DNA from: Parascedosporium putredinis
Taxonomy: Eukaryota > Ascomycota > Sordariomycetes > Microascales > Microascaceae
Direction: 5' to 3'
NCBI GenBank assembly: GCA_949357655.1
Contig: CASHTG010000015.1
Coordinates: 434,001-498,000, forward strand
Length of the DNA: 64,000 nucleotides
Shown: in pieces, positions 25,437 to 36,902 of the stretch
How the letters are laid out: each line of letters starts with the position of its first letter
Numbering within the stretch: position 1 is the first letter of the stretch
Notes under the pieces: model-generated
Databases searched by the model: none
Told to the model about the DNA's origin: nothing
The model's input: the letters and a program-made list of their open reading frames with translations, nothing else
Position numbers and translations under genes: made by a program

Positions 25437-27444
25437 TTACAACTCCCCAATTTCAATATCCTGCATCACCTCCTGCGCCTCTGACCCCCGACCGCCCTGG
25501 CCAGACTCCCAGCCCCCTTGGGCCCAGACCCTGCTCAAGTCGGCAAGCTTTTCCATGAGCTCCTCGCCGGAAAGGCCGCTCGTGCCAGGCAGACCAAAGG
25601 GAACCACGGGGGCGGTATCTCCGGCGGCGGCAGCTGCGTCGGCGGAAAGGGCGGCAAAGTCTTCCTCGCAGACGGTGCCGGACTCGGGGACCTGGCCCGT
25701 CTCAAAGTAGGTGCGCACAATGTCAGCGGTGCAGCGGCTGACGCCCGAGGCGAGGGCGCAGTGGCCGAGGGACTCTTGGATGACGACGGAAGAACCCGGG
25801 TGGCGGGCGGACATGGCGAAGGCGTTGCGCACGGGGTGACGGGGTCGAGGCGGGAGGAGAGGAAGAGGAGCGGGGCGGCGGGCTTTCCTCGGAGATGGAC
25901 GGGTCGGCGTCGGGGGTGGAAAAAGGGCCGGTGAAGCGGTACTTGGGACGGTTGGTCCAGCCGGAGCAGCGGAAGCGGATTTCGGCCCAGATGGGGGCGC
26001 TGATGTGGGACTGGTTGCGGAGCTGATCAAAGTAGTCGGACCAGTCGTCGAAGGGGAGCACGGACGAGTCCTCGCCGTCGGCGCAGGAGATGGCGGGCTG
26101 GGCATCGGGGAGAAGACGGGGACGTGGTCGGGGAGGACGCAGAGGGGGCAGTAGGTTTGCATGGCGGGGAAGAGGGCCTGGAGGAGGAAGGCGAGCCTGT
26201 TGTAGTCGCGCTGGACGACGATGTCGAGGACGCCGGCGACGGCGAGGAAGAGCGCGCTGGGCTTGTACAGGGAGGCGAAGACGAGGGTGTTGATGTCGTT
26301 GCTGCCGAGGAGCATGGTGCCGCCGTCCGTCTTGATGGGTACGGGATTGCGGGAGAGGTGGTCCAGGGCGGCGGTGACCTTGTCCTTGAGGTCGTGCCAG
26401 CTCTTGTCCTCTTTCTTCACTAGGGCACACTTGCTGCCGAGGTCGAAGCATCTTTTGTACAAGGCATCGATCAGCTCGTCGGTATCGTAGAGATTGGCGA
26501 GCCATGTCTAGTCGTTGAGCATTAGGTTAGTCTTTGTCGGAACGAGGAAGAAAAGCAAAAGAAGCAAAAGAAAACAAGGTCTAAAGGCAGTGAAGAGGGC
26601 GGAAGGGGGAGGAGGAGGGGAAACACCATACCCCAGCCATGTAATCCTCGCTATCGCACACTCCGTCAATGATCATGCGGCCGACGCGGCCGGGGAACAT
26701 GGACGCAAAGGTGTTGCCCAGCAGAGTACCATACGAGAAGCCCATGTACTGGAGACGGGCGGGCTTGGCAGACTTTGCCTACCCTGCTCCCGGTCGTGCA
26801 GCTCCTCAATCTTGTCAATGATCTCGACCATGTCCTCGCGACCGACGCGGTGCTCGCGTACCCGAGGATGCCGCCGTCCTCGCCGAGGGTCTCGTCGCAG
26901 CGCTGGCCGTAGGCGCGGCTCAGGGCGTGACGCCAAGCCAGGCGGGGGTTGTCGGTGCGGAGGCTGCCGATGCCGTGGGCCTGGAGGTTCTCGGTGGCGC
27001 GGGTGAGCAGGTCGGGGTAGCAGTCGGCGCGTGGGGTGGTGTGCATGACGCCGCGGGGTCGAAGCCAATCATTTCGTAGCGGCGCTCGCCCTCGAGAATC
27101 TTTTGCAGGCGGGGCCCCAGCTCAGGGCGATGGAGACGCCGCTGCCGCCGGGCCCGCCGGGGTTGAGGAGGACGGGGCCGCCGTAGGCCGGGTCGGTGTC
27201 GGGCACGGTGGCGGGAGCTTGACGATGGCGAGGGCGACGCGGTGGGGTTCTCCTCGTCGAGCCAGTCGAGGGGCACGAGGAGGCGGGCGCACTGGAAGTT
27301 GTCGTAGCAGTCGGTGTAGCGCAGCTGGCTGGAGGGCTCGATGTCCTCCCAGTTGAAGTGGGGAGCGGCGGCGGCGGCGGCGGCTGCACTGGGGCGCAAG
27401 GCCAGGCCGGCGAGGATGGCGAAGCGGGACCAACTACGAGCCAT
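25437..27444 (-). CDS. Secreted alpha/beta hydrolase, TAP-like (tripeptidyl/prolyl aminopeptidase family)
   Basis: Two exons: 27444-26632 and 26507-25437, with a 124-bp intron (GTATGG..TAG). The product is about 630 aa. The N-terminus MARSWSRFAILAGLALRPS with an Ala-rich cleavage region is a signal peptide. The alpha/beta-hydrolase part shows LLNPGGPGGSGVSIALSWG (oxyanion region) and the nucleophile elbow GFSYGTLLG. The C-terminal TAP-like domain supplies the Asp in LSSRLDPVTP and the His in ESLGHCALASG. Fungal relatives are secreted peptidases or esterases. This is the most damaged gene in the window: nine one-base deletions are needed (near 27245, 27213, 27120, 27065, 26837, 26780, 26117, 25890 and 25835), mostly in C/G runs. 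With them each exon length fits the splice phase exactly. It could be a pseudogene, but it shares the window-wide error pattern. Confidence 0.8.
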
Positions 27445-29420
27445 GTTGGCGACACTTTTGCAATGTGTTGGGGTTTTGTTGCGGATGGGGAGCGAACGAG
27501 AGGGGAGGACTTGCGGGTGTTATCCGTTCAGTGTCTCAGCGTCAATTGCCCCGCCCTCGTCACTTTCGGGTTGCTTATCGTTCTTTGGTGATGAGGGGGC
27601 CTCGTGCAAAAACACAAGGGAAAACAGTAAGGAAAATCAAAACGACACCGCTCGCAGATTTATTTTGTTCTTGTCGGAGATCCGATGGAGAGTGAAGAGT
27701 GAGGAGCTCGGGCTAAGTATTCCCCGCACACGTTTTATTTCGGTGCCTAGGGGAAACGGTGAGGGAGCTTGCACATCAATCTCGCGCGCGGCACAAAAAA
27801 GGAAGCTGCTGGGGATTTGGAGTGAAGCTCGGCCCCCACGCTCTCGTTTCTCGGTTGGGAGCGGAGAAATCTATCAAATCCGTCAAATCAATGTGAGACG
27901 GGCGGGAAGCGGTCTCAGGGGCCTTGCCGGCCGTGCAGGGGAGAAACGCGGGGACGAATGGACTCTTATCAGTCTTATCGATTGCGTCTTGGCGAACGGC
28001 CTGGCCCAGCCAGTGTCCGATCTCCGAATTCAATTCCCTGCGCTGAGCCGAATTGTTAGCTCCCGAGGCAGAGGCAGTACTGAACTGATGGATCAGTTGA
28101 TGGATCCAATGGATCCATTGCCATTTCGGACACAGCCAGCAGCAGTACACAAAGGCTGGGCCGGCGACTTGTGGTAGGCACGTGATAAGAGGGCGGCGTA
28201 CAAGGGAAGCAAGCCATTTTAGCACCGGCGCCTGCCGAAACTCAATTCCCTGCGGACCCACGAACGACAAACGACGAACGGAGCCGGCGCCGCGTTGATG
28301 GGTTGCCACGCTTTTTTCGCGTGCCTTGCTAGCGGGGTCTTAGCTAGGTATCATTATCTCTCTTGTCTGTTATTGATTTCCCTCCGCTTAACACGTTCTT
28401 GTGATGGTACCACCTGCGTCTCAAACTCTTACATTTGTCCTTGAAGAAACCACCCCGGTGTCAGAACCTCTTGTCTCCAAGACAGCCACGTGCCTCTCCA
28501 TCCTGGGGTGACACAGCCCGGCCACAGTCTTCCATCCTCTGGCAAACCCTGAAAGGCCCGGAACGGTTTGCTAAACAACGTCGACGAGATGCGGGAAACG
28601 CCACAATTGCGACTGGTCCGCCCCCTCTCCTCCCGCCCTGCCCTTACCCCTCCTATCCACGCACACAGAAAGAGGGTTGGCCTGTGGCTTCTTCTTGACG
28701 GGTCATGATACTCTTCCGTCCCCTCATCTACGTAAAGGTGCAAAGGTGACTCTTCGGAGAGCCGACTCCCCGCTCGTTTTCCGAGCCTTCTCGTGTCTCT
28801 CCCCTCTTCCTACCCCGGGGCGAAGAGTACTCTCCGCTGGCTGCATTTCCCCTCTTGCGCCCACCCTCCCATGAGTTTACTGCATATGTATGGCGCCGCA
28901 ACAGGGCTCCGGGCCAATACCTTGGCTCCAGTGATGCTACAACAGCCTGGCAGGGCAGACGTACTGGCACCACCCCAACCTCCACTGGCTACACGCCCCC
29001 TCTTCATCCTGCCATGTCATCTTGAAAACAGTCTCGGACGCACGTATCGACGTGAGGGGATGGCCCGGTTTGCCTCCTAACTGGTTTGAACGTAGTCTGC
29101 CCGCCGAGAAACCCTGATGCGTAGGTGTCCATCGCCTTTGGGTGAAGGAGGCACGAATGAGAACGGGCCCCTTGGCTGAAATGTGGCTTCGAGTCTTGTG
29201 GGTGCGAAAATCTTTTCGGGCTCGTCCTGGTGAGGATGGCAAAGAGGGGAGGAACGGGGATGGTGACGGAGCTTATTGTAGTATAAAAGGGCCACCCGGA
29301 GATGATTCCGGAGTTCCTCCTGCTCCAGGCGGCGACTGCCTCTCTTCGATATGGAAGAACATCGATAGATCTTTTACAGCCGTACATATTTTACAGCTCC
29401 TTTGATAATTTCTACCCCCA
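27445..29420. other. Roughly 2 kb intergenic region between divergent genes
   Basis: Upstream region of the minus-strand hydrolase and of the plus-strand unknown gene. A 278-codon plus-strand frame starting at 27341 is mostly the antisense of the hydrolase signal-peptide region plus promoter and is not supported. A short palindrome (CAATGGATCCATTG) sits near 28107-28120. No RNA gene is seen. Confidence 0.45.
29282..29289 (+). promoter_or_regulatory. Candidate TATA box of the unknown gene at 29421
   Basis: TATAAAAG lies about 140 bp upstream of the proposed ATG at 29421, a canonical TATA sequence at plausible spacing. A short upstream ORF (ATG near 29350, about five codons) lies in the implied leader and may affect translation. 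Confidence 0.55.
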
Positions 29421-31403
29421 ATGACCCGTTCATCCGACCCTCTCGGCCTCAAGCGGGAGGATGGAGGCAGAGTATCATCCAGGCTACCATCTACTATCAA
29501 CCACCTAGGTAACTGGGTCCGGCTACTCCTGTGGCCCCTCAGGCGAATTAAGCTTCATACTAGACATGGACCGCAAACGGAAATTGTGAGTCCTCCATTC
29601 TGGCCTCTTTGTTTTAGGTTTAGATATCCTGGGCTCGAACATGGTTGTATATACTCTAACTCAACTGGTTCTGAAAGGTCGTGAGCCTCGACAATACCCA
29701 GTCGAGAGGACCCGAGAGCGCCGAGGTCGAGGCCCACACGACTGAAGCGCCCACTAGCAGCTCATCGTCTACAGTCCACGACACCGAAGCCAGCACGGCC
29801 CAAACACTTGCCAGCAGCTCCTCTTCCACAACCAGCCACCTCGAAGATAGCACAGACACGGACTGGGACACCTTTAACCAAACTCTCCCTCCCTGGGAGC
29901 TCAAGGACATGCAATGCGCCTTTAGAGATGCGTTAATGTACGAACCAGGCCCGGATATAGAGGGGGTCAGGAGTCGTCAAGATCCACACCGAGACACCCC
30001 ACCCGCAACATTTCTTTTCTTCCAGCCTGGGCAACTCTTCTCAATTGCGGCTCTGACTCAAACAGGACAGATCCAAGGTTGGAGCGACTGGGACATGGGA
30101 GGTGAGTTCATAATAGGGCAATGGCCCACAACAGTGTCTCCTTCACCCCTATCCGTGTCGGTACCCAACGCCATCCTCGAAAATAGAGGGCATTTCGGGC
30201 TCGAGTGGCCTATTACAGAAAACGTCACCGTGCTGCCTAGCGAGGTCTGCGACAGTAGCGAATCGAACGACGTTCCAGTCCAAGTATACTGGAAACAGCT
30301 TAACCAGAATGGTGGTAACCCCATCGAGGGACACTCGAAACCAATCTCTTGGCCAGCAATGACGTTATTTCTGGAAGAAGCTGGTACGTTAAACCCCGGA
30401 AGAGGCGATGTCTGAATGAGCGTCCCACCTTGCGCCTCCCTTCCCTTTCCCGTCTTCATTCCACCAAGTACCAAAATCCCTCTTTTGCCCTTTCAAGGCT
30501 CGTACATACCGTTCCTTTTCTTTGGCTGACGTCCCTCGCATCTGTAGGAGAATCCGCCCTAAAGGTCCCGTCCTATCCATACCGTCCGCCGCCTTCATCT
30601 TCTCCCAAGTGGCCTACGCCCCCGCCCGCGACCAGGACACGTCCGGGCTCGCCATGGCGTTTCTCAAGCGGTACGCCGGCCCCTTGCCCGAGCAGCGCTG
30701 GCAAAGATGGGTGCGCCTGCACGAAAATATCGCCCACGTACAGTTCCACGTGCGCTACATGTCCACCGAGCGCGCTCCCGCCGCTTGGCCTCTGGAACAA
30801 ACCCAAACCTCGGGTTTCTCGCTTGGCCGGAGCGAATTTACCTCTTCCGAGTCGAAAGGCCCGCCTTTGATCGAGAAGAGGGCATCGGTAGTCATGAACA
30901 CATCCTTGGGTGGCGATGATGCCCTGCGATATAGGGTGCTTACCCTTGCCGACTCGGGGGCGCTTTTGGCGGAGGCCTTGCATGACGAAGAGCTGTGGAG
31001 AGAGTCGACGCTATCAATTGGCACGGTAGCCAAAGGCATTACAATCTTCCAACTCTTCCTCTATCAAATCATCAAAGAAGTCTCTGCCAGCTGGACAGCA
31101 GTTCTTACTCACTCGCGTTGGGTAAGTAGGGACAGGGCGAGGGGCCGCAAGTAAAGCGCCTAGAGTCATCCGTTACCGGAAGCTAATTGCGAGCCATCTC
31201 TCTTCTAGGATACCTACGACCTTCCGCGCGAATGGATCGAGGATGTTCGAACGGATATGTCGAGCCTCATTACCGATTGTTCCACCACTCTAAACGGTGT
31301 GATGGGAGATGACGACACACTGGTAAAGACAAATTGGGATGTCCTGACAAACTATCTAAACACGGTGGCTGAAATGATAAGAGCCCATTTCGGGGCTTAC
31401 TGA
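29421..31403 (+). CDS. Hypothetical protein, unrecognised
   Basis: Proposed exons: 29421-29585, 29678-30383, 30548-31121 and 31209-31403. Introns have GTGAGT, GTACGT and GTAAGT donors and AG acceptors. The product is about 546 aa if one missing base near 30548-30600 is allowed. I do not recognise the family. An acidic Ser/Thr-rich stretch (SSSSSTVHDTEAST and repeats) is followed by a globular-looking part with TFLFFQPGQLFSIAALTQ and LAMAFLKRYAGPLPEQRWQR. The end is likely helical (YDLPREWIEDVRTDMSSLIT, AEMIRAHFGAY). There is no signal peptide and no clear TM. The last three exons are well supported by frame and splice continuity; the start is not. An alternative is ATG at 29566 (MDRKRK) spliced to the AG at 29685, which also keeps frame and gives a shorter, basic N-terminus. 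Confidence 0.6.
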
Positions 31404-32036
31404 ACAAAGAAACTACTGTAGTTATTTCATCTTCAAAATAACCTCCTTCAATCCAAATGGTAGAAGCCTTGTCAGAAAATGCAATGTGAGGTCGTTCTGT
31501 TCTTCAAAGGCTGTTGCCGTCCACAGTGTGTCCCAGCCAGCTGTGCGCAGATCTCCACACGTGGCAGAAAGGGGAGAGTGGAGCGTGCCTGGCGTGAGCG
31601 TGAGAATTCGCGACTATTGAACTCGTGCGGGGCGGTCCACACATGAAGCTAAGGCAACTGTGGCGGGATTCGCGCCGTGCCATTGGCTGCTAGCCTTGAC
31701 TTGCCCCCTGACACCCAAAGCATCCAAGACACTACCCCAGATTCCGAGCCTCTTGTCTCATCCACTTCTTCTTCATATCCATGTCATCGACTAGGTTGAT
31801 CGCGCCCCTCATTCGCAAAAGTTGGTTTGGCGCTTGCCTTATCTGCTCCGCCCTTGTCCCCGCTCACTTGCCAATAGTTTCGACGATCGTCTGCCGCCGC
31901 TGAACGCACGCAGGGGAGCGAGCTGCGCGACTCTACGGGGTTGGTTCCGATTCGCTGCTATCGCCAGTTTATCGGTTTTCACCCTTGTTCTTTTTTCTGT
32001 TTTTGGGAGCGCCCCTCCCCCTGGACTTTGCCCAAG
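31404..32036. other. Intergenic, promoter side of the GH125 gene
   Basis: About 630 bp. It holds the 3' flank of the unknown gene and the presumed promoter and leader of the GH125 gene, which is pyrimidine-rich near 31760-31800 and 31980-32010. An in-frame ATG at 31941 exists upstream of the chosen GH125 start. No other gene is seen. Confidence 0.5.
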
Positions 32037-33994
32037 ATGGTCCCATTTTTCAGGGCGTCGGGCTTGGCCCGTATTGCCTCCGTGGCCCTGGTGCTGGGCG
32101 TCCTGCTGCTGACCTTCCACTGGCTTGGAAACCCGGGGTACGCGATAGACGGAGGACGAGGCGGCAAGTCTGGGTCTCCGCAGGGCCCGCCCACTTGGCG
32201 CCCGGAAAACGGGAAAGCACCGGCGCCATCCCACCCGCAGGAGGGTCCCCAAAGTATCTCGGACAAGGGTGAGCCGACGGTCGGGGAGGAGGTAAAGCCT
32301 CCCCGGAGCTCTCCGAGGTCCCCTCCAGCTTCGCCGACGATGTTGACGACGGCTCCGGCTCCGTGGTCACGAGCAGCGACGACTGGCATCCGCTGCCGTC
32401 CGACTGCGGCAGCTATTCTCAACGGGCCAGGTCGCCGCAGGAACCCCTCTCGGAAGGACGCTTCAAGCTCGGGTATCAGCGTCCCCGCCCCAGTGCCGTA
32501 GCTTTAACTCGTCGCTGGCCGAGGACACCATTACCCGCCTGCAGGGCGTTATCACGGACCCGGACCTGTTCCGCGTGTTCGAGAACACGTTCCCCAACAC
32601 GCTGGACACCGCGATCAAGTGGAAGGGCGCGGCGGCCAACAATTCCCAGGAGGAGCTCTGCTTCGTGATCACGGGCGACATCGACGCCATGTGGCTCCGC
32701 GACTCGGCCAACCAGCTTCAGGTGTACCGCGACATCATGAAGTCGCCCGAGGACGACGTCGCCAGCATTTTCCGCGGCGCCATCAACTTGCAGGCCCGCT
32801 ACATCGTCGTGCACCCGTACTGCAACGCCTTCCAGGCCCCGCCCGAGTCGGGCATTCCCTCGGGCATCGGCAGCCAAGGTTCGACCGTGTCCCCACCCAT
32901 CGACGTGCACGTGGTGGCTACGTGTAATTTCGAGCTGGACTCGTTTGGCGCGTTTCTGCAAATGTCGTGGGATTACTACCAGGCGACCGGCGACGTCGAG
33001 TTCTTTGGCAAGTTCCAGTGGATGTATGCCGTGCAGTCTATGATCAAGGCGGCCAAGGACATGATGGCGCCAACGTACGACGACGAGGGCAAGCGCCTCA
33101 CGCCGCCCTACACCTTCAACTCGATGACCCGGACGATGACGTCGACGCTCAACCTCGTGGGCACCGGTAACCCCGTGGCGCGAACGGGCATGGTGCGCTC
33201 TCCTTCCGGCCGAGCGACGATACCGCCGTCTTCGAGTTCCTCGTGCCCGCCAACATGATGTTCTCGCGGTACCTCAATGACACGGCTGCTATCATGGATA
33301 AGGTGGCCAAGGCGCCGCCCGAGCTCGCGACCGAGATGCGCGACCTGGCCGAGGAGATTCGCGCCGGCATCGAGAAGCACGCGATTGTCAAGGGCCCCGC
33401 CGGCCAGGACATGTACGCCTACGAGGTGGACGGTTTCGGTGGCCAGAACCTCATGGATGACGCCAATGTGCCCTCGCTGCTATCGGCGCCCTTCCTCGGC
33501 TACCTGGCCCAGGATGACGAGGTGTACCAGCACACGCGGAAATTTGTCCTTAGCGGCCAGAACCCCTGGTACGCGCGCGGGCCTGTCATCAATGCCGTCG
33601 GTAGCCCTCACATCAAGCCTGGGGCGGCGTGGCCGATGGCGAGCATCATACAAATCATGACGACGGACGACGAGACGGAAATTGTGGGCACCTTGGCGGA
33701 GTTGGTGTCGAGCACGGATGGGCTGGGACTCATGCACGAGAGCATCAACAGCCTCAATGCCAACCAGTGGACCCGAGAATGGTAAGACTCTCTGCTCTTT
33801 GAAAGACATCTCTTTGGTTTTTTTCTCACTTGCTTCACTTTTCGATCATGGCTAACTCGATTTATTTTTCTCTTTATAGGTTCTCGTGGGCCAATGGTTT
33901 GTTTGGGCAAATGATTCTTGATTTGGAGACGCGAAAGCCCAAATTGTTGGAAAAGTCGTTCCAGGCATTTCCGGTTGGCGGCGAGGAGGAATAA
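32037..33994 (+). CDS. GH125 exo-alpha-1,6-mannosidase (Mug157/DUF1237 family)
   Basis: Two exons: 32037-33781 and 33880-33994, with a 98-bp intron (GTAAGA..TAG). The product is about 620 aa. A hydrophobic N-terminal segment (SVALVLGVLLLTFHWLG) looks like a signal anchor, placing the enzyme in the secretory pathway or Golgi lumen. A disordered linker precedes the catalytic domain. Family landmarks are FENTFPNTLDTAIKW, ITGDIDAMWLRDSANQ (conserved substrate-binding and acid region), RPSDDTAVFEFLVPANMMF, YAYEVDGFGGQNLMDDANVP, RGPVINAVGSPH and HESIN. GH125 enzymes remove alpha-1,6-linked mannose from N-glycans or mannans. Three one-base deletions are needed (near 32303, 32492 and 33204, all C runs). 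The ATG at 32037 is preferred over the in-frame 31941 because it sits directly before the membrane anchor. Confidence 0.92.
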
Positions 33995-34997
33995 TGTGTA
34001 TGACCAGCTATTGTTTTTTATGCCCAGGATTTTTGTGTAAACCATGAATTGGCAGTGTATATACTTGGCTCTCTTGACCTTCTTTACCTCGTTTTTTATA
34101 TCTTCCTTTTCCTTGTCAACGGTTAGAGTGCAATTAGTGGGAAATCTTTCCCATCGCTACATTCTGAGCACTCATTCTGGCCCCGCCGCGATGAGGATCC
34201 GAGGCTTGATGCTGTCCGTAAACACACCACAGAGACATTTCGGCCTTTTTCCGCTGATTCCCCAGTTTGTTCCCCAAGTGCGATTTCGCATAGAGACTCG
34301 CCTCGCATCGCATGGGAGGGGTTCGTAGCCGAAGGCTACCCTCGCACGTCGAACCACCGAAAAGACGGGAGGGCGGAAACATTAACCGGGTTTGACCCAA
34401 ATGAATCGAAAACCTGATTGCCTCGCTATTCTTAGATGCTGGCCTCTGTTGTCTCTCCCCTCCCATCCCTGATGCAAGGGTATTTGTGGATTTGGTAATT
34501 CCTTTTCTTTTCGAAGGGGCGGAGGTTTTCGCAGTGATACCCACAAAGGAAAAAGGGGGTTTTACGGTAACACGTTCGCGGTAACGATCTGGATGTAAAG
34601 CGATTGGGAAGTGAGTACATGTGTATTATTAGTCTTCATGGAATTTTGGTATTTTGGTGAAGAAGCTTTTATAGGATAACACCCCGTGGGGTCTACAAGG
34701 CAATATGGTTGCCCCATCTGATGAGGTTCCACACCACCCCGTGGCGATGTGGGCTCGAATTGATCACATTTTCACTCGCGTTGTAAGTCCGTAATCTTTG
34801 CGGGGCATTTAATATCTCGACAGGTCTCTCAGCCACATCAGAATCGATGAACAATACGTGTAAGTTGAAGGCTTCCGCACATTACATGTAGTCAAAACGG
34901 CCCTTTTTTCTTTCTTTCTCAAGATCGTTTGCGAACCCACCAGTCAACAAACACCTTGGACGTCTTGAGGCGTATATGTTGTAATTCGGCGATGTCG
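33995..34997. other. 1 kb intergenic region
   Basis: This is the 3' flank of the GH125 gene and of the Gag-like ORF, whose stop codons face each other. No frame over 140 codons shows any domain. I compared it by eye with 36207-36500, on the other side of the Gag-like ORF. I saw no long terminal repeat copy. Confidence 0.45.
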
Positions 34998-36206
34998 TCA
35001 CTTACTAGACCGCCTGGCGATCTCGCGATCAACCTCGGCAGCCCATGTCGGATCCTCTTCACGTCGTTTTTGGTAGTACTCGGCCGCCGCTGGCTTAAAA
35101 ATGAACCAACTAGGCGCCTCGAAGACCTGATAGCATCTCATCCAGGAATGGCCGACCACGTCACAGGCGTGACACCTGAAGTCAGCGCCGTCACTACTGT
35201 CGTAGGCCTTTCTTTTCAACGATTTGGATGCTCGAGCAGGCCTAATCCTATCATGTAGACTTGGGCCGTGGTCCGTGCTAGGTTCTTTGTGGTATCTCCC
35301 GGCACTGGTGTCTTGTAATTTTGCAGTGCTTGCATCGGATGGGCTTTCTTCTCCCACTTCGGAGCTGGGAGCTGCCTTGGCGACTTTCTGTTCTGTTGGC
35401 ACACCCGGTGGTTGGGTCACAGGTGGTCGAGTCACAATTCTGTGTCCCAATAGGGCGCGTAGCTGTCGGGCGATCCTGCGGGGTTGTAGGGTGTTATTCT
35501 CGATTTCTTCATCAAAGGTTAATCCGACCGTCTCGGACCAGTGAGGAATGATGCCCCGAAATATTTTGCGGAGATCTGCAATCCAAAAAGCGGCAGTTTC
35601 GCCCTCTTGAAGGTTGACGGCCGCTGCCTTGGCCATGATGTCTTGCCACTGATCAAGCCAGTGTTCCCAAGAGCTGGTCGCCTTGGGATCGGTGACGGAC
35701 AGATGTTTCCTATATTCCTCTCGAATAGAGAGCTGCTGCTCCACCCTTGTCCCAACTGCGTTGTCATGAAGGCTGCGATACCAATGACGAAGATCTTTGT
35801 CGTCATGGAGGTAACGAGGTTGCAGACGCTCAGATACGGTCCGGAGGAAGATATTTTTGATCCTCAGGTAGGCGTCCTCTTGCCTTTGGTGCACAGCGCT
35901 TCTTCGTTCAAGGTCTGTCATGTCTTGCAAGTATGTCTCATACCCTTCTGGTGTGACTAGTTCCTTCAAGATACTAGCGGGCATCCTAGAGCCCCTAGGG
36001 TTCTGATCTAAAAGCTTCCGTATTGTGTCGGTTGGTGGGCGTGGGTATCGGTCAACATATACCCACATTGACGGCAGCCGGGGTAGTCTCATCAGTTCCT
36101 CTGTACCTTCCAAGATGACTCCCTCCAATCGGGCATCTCGTATGTGAGATCTAATCATCTGATCCCAGGCGTACCAGTCCTGCCGATCACTCAAGGTAAC
36201 CATCAT
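34998..36206 (-). CDS. Solitary retrotransposon Gag-like protein with CCHC zinc knuckle
   Basis: Single exon of 402 aa, one of only two genes here with an undamaged frame. The N-terminal two thirds are a helical, charged Gag-type region (motifs TLSDRQDWYAWDQMIRSHI, SSWEHWLDQWQDIMAKAA, TAAFWIADLRKIFRGI). It is followed by a basic disordered stretch and then a CX2CX4HX4C zinc knuckle at residues 345-358 (CHACDVVGHSWMRC). This is the layout of Copia/Ty1-type Gag proteins of fungal LTR retrotransposons. No protease, integrase or reverse transcriptase frame lies on either side, and I could see no LTRs within about 1 kb. It is therefore a gag-only remnant, a nonautonomous element, or a domesticated gag gene. 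The start is a double ATG (ATGATG); the first is used. Confidence 0.75.
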   Translation of the reverse strand: MMVTLSDRQDWYAWDQMIRSHIRDARLEGVILEGTEELMRLPRLPSMWVYVDRYPRPPTDTIRKLLDQNPRGSRMPASILKELVTPEGYETYLQDMTDLERRSAVHQRQEDAYLRIKNIFLRTVSERLQPRYLHDDKDLRHWYRSLHDNAVGTRVEQQLSIREEYRKHLSVTDPKATSSWEHWLDQWQDIMAKAAAVNLQEGETAAFWIADLRKIFRGIIPHWSETVGLTFDEEIENNTLQPRRIARQLRALLGHRIVTRPPVTQPPGVPTEQKVAKAAPSSEVGEESPSDASTAKLQDTSAGRYHKEPSTDHGPSLHDRIRPARASKSLKRKAYDSSDGADFRCHACDVVGHSWMRCYQVFEAPSWFIFKPAAAEYYQKRREEDPTWAAEVDREIARRSSK

Positions 36207-36902
36207 TGTTGGTACAAGGTGGTGTAAGCTGGCGTTGGGTCTTTTTGGTTCGATAAAACGACAGGAATAGTCCCGACGAGTGGATATTCGAAGACTTGAT
36301 AGTCTTAATTATTGCAATAGCCACAAGGGGAAAAGGGGATCATTCCCATTCCCCGCGATATCACTGCCACTGTAGCAGTCGAGATCGAACGTAGATTGAG
36401 CGGAAACGATGGGTGTGTGTGTGTGTGTGTGTGTGTGTGTCTCGGGTCAGGATCTTACCGTGGGTATGGAAGAGCAAGAAAATCTTTCATAGAATAACCC
36501 TACTGGCGCGTGCGTGAAAAATAAAGTGTTTACAACATCAATTTACAACATCAAGTTCCAGACGAGGCGGTTGCTCCTTCTTTCTTTTTTTCTGGCTGGC
36601 TGGCTGGATTGTACCTGCCCTCGAAGCCATGGGCGCCGTTCGTTTGGCGTGCAGCGGAAATTTGCCCGCTGCTCGTCCTCGGTCGGTCGGCAGCGTGTAA
36701 CACTCAATATCGGGAAAAAGGGGAGACGTAAGGCGGGATAACTTTTGGACTTGCTTCTTTGTTTGGAACAGCGTTGATATATATAGATGGGCGGAAGATT
36801 CTTGTTTCTCTTGTTCAGTTTTGGTTCCTTTTTTGTTTCTTGGTCTATTTTTCTTCTTCGTTTCTCAACACTGGGATCATTTCTTCCTACCAAACCGCCA
36901 AC
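36207..36902. other. Intergenic region between divergent genes, with GT microsatellite and TATA
   Basis: About 700 bp between the Gag-like ORF (minus) and the small secreted protein gene (plus). It contains the (GT)14 microsatellite and a TATATATA element at 36778-36785, about 120 bp upstream of the secreted-protein ATG, followed by a T-rich leader. No other gene is seen. Confidence 0.55.
36413..36440. repeat. (GT)14 dinucleotide microsatellite
   Basis: An uninterrupted run of about 14 GT units lies upstream of both flanking genes. Such runs are length-polymorphic; no function is inferred. Confidence 0.9.

Noticed and set aside
27341..28177. 278-codon plus-strand ORF
   Set aside because: Its first part is the antisense of the signal peptide of the TAP-like hydrolase (poly-Ala from GGC repeats), and the rest is promoter sequence without protein features.
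32363..33785. Several separate short genes in the GH125 region
   Set aside because: The pieces join in order into one GH125 protein once three single C bases are restored, and the total length then fits the splice phase.
34600..36500. Long terminal repeats flanking the Gag-like ORF
   Set aside because: By eye I found no matching segments on the two sides. A self-alignment would be needed to exclude short or diverged LTRs.
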